Source: Porpolomopsis calyptriformis (lineage: Eukaryota; Basidiomycota; Agaricomycetes; Agaricales; Hygrophoraceae). From it: a DNA stretch of 64,000 nt. The stretch is taken from NCBI GenBank assembly GCA_951640195.1, contig OX621166.1, forward strand, positions 558,001 to 622,000. The letters run 5' to 3'. The notes under the pieces are model-generated. The model saw only the letters and a program-made list of their open reading frames with translations. It searched no databases and was not told the DNA's origin. The translations under genes and the position numbers were made by a program. Positions 9,804 through 20,108 of the stretch are shown here, in pieces; the stretch's first letter is position 1, and each line of letters opens with the position of its first letter.

Positions 9804-11694
9804 TCACCGAATAAGCCGACTATAATCCATTTTACTCTCTCCTTTAGACTCCATGGCCTCTCTCTTCGGGAAAGCATTCCAGAATCGGAGGGTCTCATCC
9901 CCGGCACCTGTCACGATCGTTTCCCCGTCAGGACTCATGGCAAGATATAGCACGCGGTTCGTGTGTCCCGTCAGCGATGCCACCATGTTCAGCATGGGAT
10001 ATCTCCAAATGCAGATCTGGTTTTGTGCAGTGGTGGATGAGAAACCATGGGTTGAGACCAGTTCGTGTGATGTGAGTGACCAAATAAGGTTGCAGACCTA
10101 CCGCGCCAAGTCAATCTCTGGCACGTGGAGGAAAGTGAAGGCCAAAACATACTTGACTGCCGGTATCCAGCTGAGTAAGCATGGACCCATGAGTAACATT
10201 CCAGAATCGAATATGCTTATCCTGCGTTCCTCCACCTGTGGCAAGTACACCTGAAACGTGCGGATCCCAAGCAAGGGCTTTAACCGCCGCAGTATGCTCG
10301 TGGAACTTCCAGAGAGGCGCATCTCCTGGACCACCTTCCTCCCCCGCACTCCCACTAGCGCTGCCAGCCGACCTTCCTCTTGCGGTTCCCGACCCTCCGA
10401 GGCCGGCAGCCTGTCTTGATCCCCGAAGGTCCCAAATGCACACCTTGTTGTCATTTCCACCGCTCGCAAGTGTTGCAGCCTGTGGCCCGCCGTCACCACT
10501 CCATTTGAGCCCACACACCTCTTGCCGATGTCCGGTGCATCGCTTGAATGGTCGTACAGTAGCCTCACGCACGTCACGATGGTGTACCATGCGATCGCGG
10601 GACCCGGAGCTCAGAACATGCGTGTTCCACGCGAGTGCGCCGATTCGTTGCGTGTGTGCCTGTAGGTACGTCCTTTGGAGCTGGAGGGTGCTGGCATCAT
10701 AGATATGAATGCGGCCGGCAACCGTACCCACTGCCAGTGTTGTGCCCTAAAGTTGAGTTAGAACGGGGTCAGAGAGTTGTTGTTGTTCCGAGACGTACCT
10801 TTTGCACCCATGAGACAGAACTGATCTTGTCAGTTGAGCTCGCAAGGTCACATAATTTTGAGACGGCAGCGTTGTGTGCGGTCCACAGGTAAACGCACGA
10901 GGCTAGTCCTACACCAAGGACATTTGTACTCGACCAATCAACAAGGTTTAGGTAGAAATCATCGGCAAGATCTGGAGCGTCAAGGACTCGGTATGGAGTC
11001 TTGCACACATTACGTAAGTCTCGCCGTGGGCTCTCTAGCAGCTGACGGCTCTCTGGACGGACGGGGCTCATTGAATACGCTTCATCGGTGGGAGCGTCGA
11101 GCCGGCGAGTGGGAGTGGCGGGGGTGGAAGCAGAGGGGGTGTTGTATACAAAGATTCGTTTTCGGTTTGGTGTTGAGGGAGGGATGGCTGATGTCGATGC
11201 AACTGGCTGAGGACGGGTGGGTGATGCAGGGCGACAGGGGGAAGCTGGTGTGACTTCGGTATGAAGAACAGAGTTAAAGATGGCGTTAGCTTGTTCTGTG
11301 AAAAAAAACGTACATCAGAAAGCGAGGTAGACGGGGAAAGTTGTGATATACCTTTTAGTGCGTCGGATTCTGAGGGGATGATTCTATTCTTTGAGGGCGT
11401 CGGGGGATCGACATCGTCCATGAGATGATAGGCTGTTCGGATGTCGCCTGTATCTCTCGAAGGAAGGAATCTGTCGCCATAATCTTTCCCGGCTCGTGAG
11501 CGCTCGACAGGAGACTCGGGTGGGCCACCATTGTCGACAGCCGGAGCATCGAGTTGTGGGGCGGAAACGGAGATGGGAGCGACGCCAAATATTGGATTTA
11601 TGCGTGGACGGCTCTGGTCCGGAGGATCGTCTGCAGGATCCTGATGTGATGCGAGCAAACGTTTGCCGAAATGTGAATTTTTGAGACCGGCCAT
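9804..11694 (-). CDS. CDH1: APC/C activator CDH1 (fizzy-related WD40 protein)
   Basis: Four exons, 11352-11694, 10799-11295, 10153-10746 and 9804-10097, encode 575 aa. Cdh1 recruits substrates to the anaphase-promoting complex in late mitosis and G1. The N-terminal region has the C-box GDRFLPSR (about residue 75), needed to bind APC/C, followed by a disordered Ser/Pro-rich stretch. The signature [20 protein letters not shown] then leads into the seven-bladed WD40 propeller ([20 protein letters not shown] ... [13 protein letters not shown] ... [10 protein letters not shown]). The protein ends in MDYSRLIR, the Ile-Arg tail that docks on Cdc27. An Arg/Gly/Ser-rich insert lies between two blades (about 400-425). 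Its start is 214 bp from the divergent VPS22 start. Confidence 0.95.
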
Positions 11695-11908
11695 AGAGAT
11701 GGTTCAAGAAGGGGCTTTGAGGTTGATTGAGAGCGTAACGCGAGCAAAATTAGTTAGAAATCAGAACTGGTAGCGTTCATGAACGGTTGTGGCAGCGAGC
11801 AAACTGCTGGTCGGGATGGAGGAGGGACAAAAGGGAACTGACGCGACGCGTGCTGTTTTATTATATAATAAAATCAAAAAAAATAAATTCCTTTTCAAAC
11901 GTCGGTCA
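11695..11908. promoter_or_regulatory. Divergent promoter shared by CDH1 and VPS22
   Basis: 214 bp separate the start codons of CDH1 (minus) and VPS22 (plus). It contains an A-rich tract at about 11862-11890, typical of nucleosome-poor fungal promoters. No TATA box or specific motif is assigned. Confidence 0.5.
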
Positions 11909-12664
11909 ATGCATCGACTGGGTGGAGCTGGCTTGGCCGCTTTCGAGCGTCACGAACGGTCAAAGCGGTCTTTCGCTCAGCTCTCGACGGTGATATCTCA
12001 AACGCAAGTCGAGAATTTGACTTCCCAGCTCAACCAGTTCCGAGCTGCTTTGTCTCATTTCGCAGCAACACACCGACAGTCTATCAGAAGCGATCCGACG
12101 TTTAGGCGTGCGTTTCAACAGATGTGCTCTTCTATTGGCGTAGATCCACTCGCCGGCCCTCGCAAGGGCGGCTGGTGGGCCGAGATGCTCGGCATGTCCG
12201 ATTGGCAGTACGAGCTTGGCGTGCAGATCGTCGATGTTTGCGTCAGCACCAGGGAGCGGAACGGGGGACTGATCGAGATGAGCGAGTTGATCAGGCTCGT
12301 GAGCAAGTTGCGGGGCGTCGCCGGCGGGGCCATAACAGAGGACGACGTGATGAGGAGCATCAAGACCCTTCAGCCGTTGGGCGCCGGTTACCAGGTGATC
12401 GACGTTGGCCGCGGACAGAAGATGGTAAGGAGCGTGGTAAAGGAGTTGAATGAGGACCAAGCCGTGGTGCTCGCCATGGCCCAAGAGGAAGGTGGTCGGA
12501 TCGTGAGCGATATCTTGGTGGAACGCCACGGCTGGACTCGGGAGCGGGCACATGCTGCGTTGGACAATATGTTAGTCAACGACGGTCTTTGTTGGTTGGA
12601 CGAGCAGGACGAGCGATGCGGCACAGCGTATTGGGTGCCTTCTGCAATGCATTGGGATGAATAA
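11909..12664 (+). CDS. SNF8: ESCRT-II subunit VPS22/SNF8
   Basis: Single-exon gene, 251 aa, the usual size for Snf8/Vps22 (EAP30). ESCRT-II acts on endosomes to sort ubiquitinated cargo into multivesicular bodies; Vps22 bridges Vps36 and the two Vps25 copies. The N-terminus MHRLGGAGLAAFERHERSK is the conserved start. A coiled-coil segment follows (QTQVENLTSQLNQFRAALSHF), then FRRAFQQMCSSIGVDPLA, and winged-helix domains with EMSELIRLVSKLRG and a C-terminal GTAYWVPSA. The frame stays open upstream to 11789, but the ATG at 11909 matches the family start. Confidence 0.95.
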   Translation: MHRLGGAGLAAFERHERSKRSFAQLSTVISQTQVENLTSQLNQFRAALSHFAATHRQSIRSDPTFRRAFQQMCSSIGVDPLAGPRKGGWWAEMLGMSDWQYELGVQIVDVCVSTRERNGGLIEMSELIRLVSKLRGVAGGAITEDDVMRSIKTLQPLGAGYQVIDVGRGQKMVRSVVKELNEDQAVVLAMAQEEGGRIVSDILVERHGWTRERAHAALDNMLVNDGLCWLDEQDERCGTAYWVPSAMHWDE

Positions 12665-12907
12665 TTCCAAGTCGCGCACTCGTCGTTGAACCGATCATCG
12701 CGCTCACTTCTCGTGTCGACTCCATCCCCGGTGTCGGTGCTTGTGCCTTGATCGTCGAGGCCAGTCCTCGACCTCGACCTCCTCCTCCTCCTCCCCCCAG
12801 TAGTTAACCGGCATTTTCCGATAGTTTTAATCGGAGCTTTAAATTAACCACCTTTTGAGTGAATTATCTTTGAATCACAATTTCAATGCATTGAGCCACT
12901 CGCCGCA

Positions 12908-15900
12908 ATGAACGTGAGCGGAACCCACCATCCAGCCTCCATTTCGCTTACATTTCGCCCTACAGAATCTCCTGAGAACACTGACCGAGAGTCAGGTCAA
13001 GTTCTCCTCAAATACTGATCTCAAGCTCTTGTTAACGACCGTCAAGGAAGCCCGGGTAAGGTCTACCTGATTTCTTAAACACAATTCGATGACGTCTCCG
13101 CCCAGCGCCAGAGCTGCGATGCTAAGCTATCGGATCCATTCTACGACTCCCTTGAAGGTCTTCTGCTTGACCTCCGAACCATTACAATGGTACTTGCCCA
13201 TCCTTCGCGTGCCACACCGTACTCAACTGTGCCACCAGGATAATCGCGATGCGGAAGCGTTCCTGAAGCCCGTGTCGAGAGCGGACGTGCCGGATTACTA
13301 CGATGGTAAAGCTCAGCTCCTCGTAGCGGACAGGACTAACCTTCGCTCAGTCATCTCCCGTCCAATGGATCTCCAGACGATGCTCAAGAAAGTGAAGCAA
13401 AAGCAATACAAGTCAAAGCAGGAATTTATGGCCGACCTGGATTTAATCTGGAATAACTGTTTCACTTATAATGCCACGGAGGCAGGTCCACTTAGCGTAA
13501 TTTATACATCATACTCATCATGCATTATCAGAATCACCCCCTTCGACTTTGCGCAACCCGTCTACAAGCAAAATCTCAGAAATTAATCAAGTATATTACC
13601 GACCGCAAGGAACGCATGGATCCCTTAATACCATCAGACCTCGGAAGGATGCAGCCGAAGGTGAACGGATTAGTGAATGGATATTCAAACCATTGTACAC
13701 CCTCCTCCACACTGGGAACCCCCATCATGAAGAATCTCTCAAAACCAAGACGAAATATCGATTTCGGGGACACACCGGCAATCATCCGAACACCCTCCGG
13801 TATGACCACCTTTTTGCAGCTGGATCGCGAAATGGATAGAGCTACTCTCTCGAAATCTGCCCGTAACACTGGCCAAATCCAATTGGCTCAACGACTCAAA
13901 GATCTCATACCTCCTATTGAATGCGAAAGTGATAGCGATGCCGTCTCCTCTGGAGGCGAGTCTCTCGCTATGGATGGCGAAATTGGCGAGAAGCGTAAAC
14001 TGTCTGTCTTTTCCCTTGACTCTCATTTTCTTGTCCCTTGATACAAATCCTTTTTGGCAGAAATGGAATCTCTGATAATCGGGTCCGTAAAAGACCACGT
14101 TTTACCACACAAATGCAAGCTACGGACGTAGATCAAGATATTACAGACCTTTGGTGGCAAGCAGTTCACTCAGATACCCTAATGGCAAACGGCATTCCGG
14201 TTATACGATACGCATCCTCACGACAACCTTCTTCCATTCAAAAAGTACCACGAAAGCCCACGAAAGCCAAGTCCAAGAAACGGAAGCAAAGCAACAAAAG
14301 CGTGCCTCCCCAAAAATCTCTCCTCACCCTCATGAATAATAACATCCGGACCATGAAGCGTGTTCGTCGTACGCATGCCAAATTCGCGGCGCTGAATGCA
14401 AATGTGAGTAATGAAGATGGGGAGGCCTATATGGCACCTCCAGAGGCTCTCGCAGGAGATGAAGTCGACGATGTGGTGGATGAGCGACCCTGGAAGGCCC
14501 GCAGGTCAGGTATTGAATTGGGCGCCGAGAATGCCGAGAAATGTATCAACTGGATGGGTAGGAAAGTCTTAGAACATGCCGGCTTCCAAGGTCTACGCCT
14601 TTTGACGTGCAAAGCAATTCCCATCTCAACTAATCATTTGTTCTACAGGAACATCCAAAGTGGCACTTGACGTGCTCGCTGGGGTGACATCGGAATACCT
14701 GCTGAACGTAGGGCGGACGATTCGGTTTCTTTGCGACAAGTATTCGAATAGCATGACGGCCGAGGTAAAAAGAATATTTCCGTGTTACTTGAGTTGTGCT
14801 GGACCTATGTCGTTTCACAGGAAATCATCCTTCACACGCTATTCGAAAGCGGAACGTCGAGAATTCAAGATCTTGAACGGTACATCAAGGATGATGTTAT
14901 TCGATACGGATCGCGGTTGGGTGATCTTGAGAAAAAACTTGTCGGTGCCTATCGCGAGCCTGTAAGCAATTCAACTCTTTTGTATACAAACTCGCGCTCA
15001 CTATTGTGGTTATTGCAGACCGTTGACGAAGCTTTGGACGATGAGGCCCTGTTCCGAGACGAAGAGGATGAAGACAGTGCTTTTGTCACGTACGCTGTTT
15101 TGCATTACTTCCTACTTGGTCAGGTTTGACACCATTGCTAGCGGTGGTTTCACGGAGAGCTTCGGGGACGACTTCTTTGGCCTCCGCGATCTGGGTATTG
15201 CAGAAGAACTCGGTTTAGCCAGTCTCAGTGTTCCAAAGAGACTGTGGACTGGGAAGAGGAAGGGCGAAAACAAAAACACCTCCTCAACGTACGTGCAATC
15301 CACATTGTCATTGACCTTCAGCTATAATTAATTCTTGCTGCCGAGCAGCGTAAACCCGGCCGAACCGCCGCCACCCTTCCCACCACCACCACCATTCATC
15401 CCATTGAACTCGACCAAGGTGGATGACCAAATTGGCTTACTGAAACCTCTCTATCAGCAGCGTTTTGCTGCTTTATCAGCCTCTACCCCTGCCGCCGTGC
15501 CGCCCCCGCCGCCAACTACCACCATCAACGCCAATGTCGGTGCTACTGCTCTGCTTAGCGTCCCGACGGCCGTCACGCCTGCAGTTTCACCTCCAGAAAC
15601 TGCCCCTATCGTTCTCCCTGATGACCAGCCCAATCCCTTGCGTATTAAGATGGGCCCACTTGGTCAAATCACGAAGGGAACGTCTTCGGCTAACGCATCG
15701 AAGAAGAAAGGGAAGAGGAAGGATATGGCTGATGGCGAGGCGGTTGTGCCTTCGGGACCTGGCCCCGGAGAACCTGCGGCGAAAAAGAAGAAGACCACGG
15801 GGAATCCGAGCGGAGGTGCTGGTGGTGCGGGTGGTGGTGCTAAGAAGAAAGTGAAGATAGCTGGGCCATTACCGCCTGTGTTCGCGGCGAGTACAGGACT

Positions 15901-15913
15901 CACTGTACGATAA
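12908..15913 (+). CDS. SPT7: SAGA subunit SPT7 (bromodomain and histone-fold protein)
   Basis: Twelve-exon model: 12908-12913, 12966-13055, 13106-13189, 13239-13305, 13351-13481, 13532-14001, 14061-14590, 14649-14764, 14821-14961, 15019-15089, 15124-15288 and 15349-15913. It encodes 811 aa with every phase consistent. Spt7 is a scaffold of the SAGA coactivator. Residues about 60-170 are a bromodomain: FLKPVSRADVPDYYDVISRP, MDLQTMLKKVK, then IWNNCFTYNATE. Residues about 490-560 form the histone-fold (bromodomain-associated) region that pairs with Taf10, including VALDVLAGVTSEYLLNVGRT. An acidic segment and a Pro/Ala- and Lys-rich tail follow. The bromodomain is split by an intron starting GCAGGT (13482), a GC-AG intron; the alternative GT four bases later breaks the frame. 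The first coding exon is only six bases. Confidence 0.9.
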
Positions 15914-16711
15914 AGGGGATGGTGTCTGTATGTTCTTTTTCCTTTTTTCTTCCTTTATTATTATAATGTAGCATTTGCTTTGTTACCGCTCTTGGGAATC
16001 GTTTGTAGCATTATGCTAATTTATGTACAGTACGGTACTGTGTAGAACAACAATCAATTACTAGCGGAGATAATTTGTTCTTTTTCTGTAGCGTGCCACT
16101 ACTGTCTGAAGGGCGTTGAGAAGCCAATGAACTCACATGGGATACAAGCTGGTCCAGCGCAAAAATGAATATGTAGCTCCTAAGCGGCCCATTCGACCCT
16201 TAGTCGCTCTCGTGTATTGGGCTTCCCCCTTGCGATCTCGTCTTTGTGTTCGACAGAGATACGCAAGGTCACTTGCCATGATGGATCCCGAGCGAGTTGA
16301 CCTTCATGCTTCTCCTGGTCCGATTTTTCTGTATTGTGCTTCAGCCACAGAAGGGTTCGTTTGAATTCACATTTCAGAGTTGATACTAACCTCAATTTGA
16401 TGTTGAATTACCACGTTGATCGTCGCCGCTAGTTGTCCAGCCCAGCCTTAGCCCAGCCCAAACTGCTGCATACGACATTCGTCATATCGTTTACAACATC
16501 GGGATTCACGGGGTAATAATATTTCGATGATGATGCTACCGTCGGCCCTCCACCCATATTAGGATAAGGTCTATCACATCACCATGGGTGCCCGATCATC
16601 GGGGTGAGTGTTCAACTCATCAATGGATGGCGGTGCCAATTGCACAACCTACCACTGGCATCCACTCCCTCGCCGCGAGCCCTTCAACTTGACACCCTCA
16701 AAATACAAGAC
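15914..16711. repeat. 5' flank of LtrA copy 2; contains duplicated block 16091-16370
   Basis: No gene recognised. 16091-16370 matches 19467-19750 along most of its length with scattered substitutions and small indels, so the tandem duplication includes upstream sequence. A run at 16583-16612 resembles a short 5' exon (an ATG followed by gtgagt), but the corresponding ATG in copy 3 is ACG, so it is not used as the start here. Confidence 0.7.
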
Positions 16712-19391
16712 ATGTTGACGCCGCGGGAGTCTGACCAGAATTTCTTAGAAAAAGAGCGGGCATCTGATGTATACGAATTTTCTGTTTCCCCCTTCAAAAA
16801 TGCGCTGGCCGTACCAGAGAGAGAGGGAGAGGGAAAAGATTCAAGCCGGGTATGAATATCTTTCTTAAGACTTTGGCTGATGTTAAAGCCCTTTCCTTCG
16901 CAGAGACTTTCGAAAAATGAAGTGAGAGTGAAGGCCCCACAAGAGGTACCTTGGATAGGTCTGTTTCGCTGTCAAGAATTCCAGTCAAGGGTACGCTCAT
17001 ATCCTTGATTAACTAGACTTGCTCCTCGATGTTGCCATGACCACATCTTTCACGAGCTTAACGTGAGTATATTGCTCCCTCAGGTTCAGGTTTTCTTTTG
17101 GGCTGATCGCTCGACTACTCCTACAATAGTGAGGGGACGCCCATATTACAATGGGACAATGCACTCTCATACGTTGCCTACTTCATATTCGTGTGGTGGA
17201 TCTGGGCCTCACAAGTGTGCTACAACATACGATTTCGACAACCCGATTGGCTTCATCGCATATGGGTATTCGCTCAGCTCATTATCTTCAGTGCATTGGC
17301 TGCGTTCACTAAAGATTTCGATATCACGAATGGACTAATCCCCCCAAACGACGCCGACGAGGCTCTTCTGCTACAATTACAATCCTTGTTGGGACACGAT
17401 AAATCTGGCTTTGACGCCTACAAATTTCGGGAACAGCGCTTGCCGCGGTTGAATGCCAGAGGTGTTTCGTTGGTCTTGGCATTCAGTAGGCTGCTGTTGT
17501 TGGCGCAATACGGTGTAGGTCAGTAAGCTACTCCACTTCAATCCACGAATTGATGCCTTACGTGGTATCAGTCTTCTACCGCGCGAGAAACATTAAACGA
17601 TGGTCACTTTTGGCCCATATGATCCCTCTTATCTTTTCCTCAATCTGCTATATGGCCGCCTTTGGGATACTCTCCACTATTAATACCAGTGGTTCACCCT
17701 CGAAAACTCTGTCAATCGTAAAACTGGTCCTGTGGTACTTCCCGATTTTGCTGGAAATTGTCAGCCATTATGTTGCCCTCCATTTACCTCATTTCGTTCG
17801 ATACACGGAAGAGTCCATCTATGATCGGGGTAGTACCGTCTTCCTCATTATTCTCGGCGCAGGTTTAGACAGAATTACTGGTGGATTCAAGTCCATTGTC
17901 GGAAATGCTGGACTGGGCATCGACGGTGTCCCCATTTTCATCGCAGCTTCTGTGATATTCATTGGTTTTTTTGCGGTGCATTTCACTACTTCTGGGAGAA
18001 CAAGCAAAGTGGGGAAAAAGCGCGTTTTGTCGTTTTTCTTTGCCAAGTTTTTCTTCCTGTCCGCTTTGATCGTGACTCTTCAAGGCTCGCATTAACAATT
18101 TTTTATCTTTGTGGCGGCAAATGCTAATTGAATTTTCTAGGTATCGCAACCAATCTTCGATTCGCGGTAAGGCTGGGAGTAGAGAACATTGGTCGCAAAG
18201 CTAACGTTTGTAAATTCAGAACTTCAACTCAGCTGTAAAGAAGAGTGATGATGCGATATCCCCCTTATACGATTTTATGAACACAAATCCAGGCGTCAAC
18301 TTGACAGCCTCCGACTTCCCATCCTCAAATCAGGAATTCAGTAAACTGGGCGTATCACTGGAGGACGTCGTGGATTATTTGAACACCTTTGTTGTAGGGA
18401 CCGAGCTAGTGGATAACGCCGCAATGCAGCTGGATGTGACCCTTCAAGATATTATACTGCAAGTGAGTAATGCGGCCCCTGTGCACTTTGGAGAGATCCG
18501 TTTATTTTCTTCCAGAACCTTGAAGCCAGCCCTGATCCCACAGGGTTGCTAGCTGCTAAAATGGCTGTCTTTGAGGGAGAGGACTTGACTCTCGTCAATC
18601 AAACCGATTACAATGACATAAGAGATAGGATAATAAAGGACCGTGGGTCTTCTGCCCTGTGGTTTTACCCCGCCGCTGTAGGTTTGCACCACTTATTGCT
18701 TTTCACTAGAATTGACTGGCTACATTCGTTAGGGATCTGCAATACTTGCTTTGGTTATGATGTGTTTTATCAGAGGTTGGCCTCGAGGTGCGTGGAATCG
18801 ACTCCCTATTCTAACTTAATCCGCAACCTTATATTTTGTTCCAGACAAATGGGAATGGGGAATGATCATCAACCGACTCTTCTTTGGCACTAGCATCCTA
18901 TTGCTTGGTTTTCTAGACATCGGAGAATTACAGCCTATTTACGATAGCAACGGAAATTACACGAACTCTCTGATTTGGAGGCTTGTCCTTTCAAAGGGCC
19001 AACTGCTGTGAGCATATTCTTGGTTATCTTAGCCGAGCGACAATCTACTCACTTGATTTAAACTAAATCAGGCTGATTATCATGGCAGTTGCAATGGCAC
19101 TATTATTAACGGTGGAGCATGTCAGTATCGTTCACGTTGACTACCAGCTATGCCTTGGTTGATTTTACATGGCAGATACTTGCATACCTGGCGTCCCGCT
19201 CCGTTTTCTCCTTCAATCTATGGAGTGGTGCACCTCTGGATGAAAATCACGAAGCAAAAGTAATCGACATGGATGCGAAGCTAGCTGCCACGCGCTTGCC
19301 ATCACACGGATTACCCCGCTCAGGCCAAGCCAAGTTAGGCCCTGTATACGACTCTTATAATACCTACCAGAGCCTCAGAGAGATGAGTTAG
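16712..19391 (+). pseudogene. LtrA-like membrane protein, copy 2 (frameshifted)
   Basis: Same exon plan as the intact copy 3: 16712-16849, 16904-16958, 17017-17062, 17130-17518, 17572 to about 18084, then further exons to 19391. The early exons code normally, including the LtrA-like LLLDVAMTTSFTSLTEG junction created by splicing. In the exon near 18520-19010 there is one extra base in the TTTTC run around 18704. Even after discounting it, TAG at 18730-18732 and TAA at 18817-18819 interrupt the frame that copy 3 keeps open. Copy 1 carries the same two stops. The last exon (19192-19391) is still open. The protein would be truncated after about 460 residues, or the locus is a pseudogene. Confidence 0.7.
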
Positions 19392-20108
19392 AGTTAGATA
19401 TAGTGCTTAGCATAAGATTGACGATTCTTTCGTTTCACGAGTAATTAGTGACGTAATCAATACTCAGCGTGCCACTACCATGAGAAGGGCGCTGAGTAGC
19501 CAATGAACTCGTGCATGGGATACAAGCTGGTCCATCGCAAAAATGGATATACATAGCCTCTAAACGGCCCTTTCGACCCTTTGTTCGCTCTCCTGTATTG
19601 GGCTTCCCCCTTGCTATCTCGTTTTTGTGTTCGACAGAGATGTGCAAGGTCACTTGCCATGATGGATCCCGAGCGAGTTGACCTTCATACTTCTCCTGGT
19701 TCGATTGTTCTGTATTGTGCTTCAGTCACAGAAGGGTTCGTTTGAATTCATATTCCAGAGTTCCTGACCTCAATTTGAATTAATATTTTGATCGTCTCCG
19801 ATAGTTGTCCAGACTAGCCATGACTCAACCCAAACCGCATCATTCGTACAGTACTCATCATGTTTTGAGTTTACTGTATCATGGCTAAACAAGGGTCTGG
19901 ATTTACAGAGTAAACATATTTCGGCATTGAATCAACGCCGTTGATCTGTCTAGGCCTCCACCATATTAGGCTAAGCTCCCTGTCACAATCACAACGGGCG
20001 CTCCGGTATCGGGGTAAGTGCTCAGCACATCACTTGAGGTGCCGGTTGCGCAACCTACCGCTAGCATCTACTCCCTTCATCTTGATACGCCCTCAAGAGT
20101 TGCAAGAA
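19392..20108. repeat. Inter-copy spacer with duplicated upstream block 19467-19750
   Basis: 19467-19750 is the second copy of the block at 16091-16370. The unit repeats with a period of about 3.4 kb: 17191 in copy 2 corresponds to 20594 in copy 3. No separate gene is seen; this should be the promoter region of copy 3. Confidence 0.75.

Noticed and set aside
16583..16612. Upstream ATG exon as start of LtrA copy 2
   Set aside because: The matching ATG is ACG in the intact copy 3; the shared downstream ATG fits all copies.
18730..18819. Repeat-induced point mutation as cause of C-to-T stops in the LtrA copies
   Set aside because: Only a few such changes are seen, without a general C-to-T bias between copies, so RIP is not supported.
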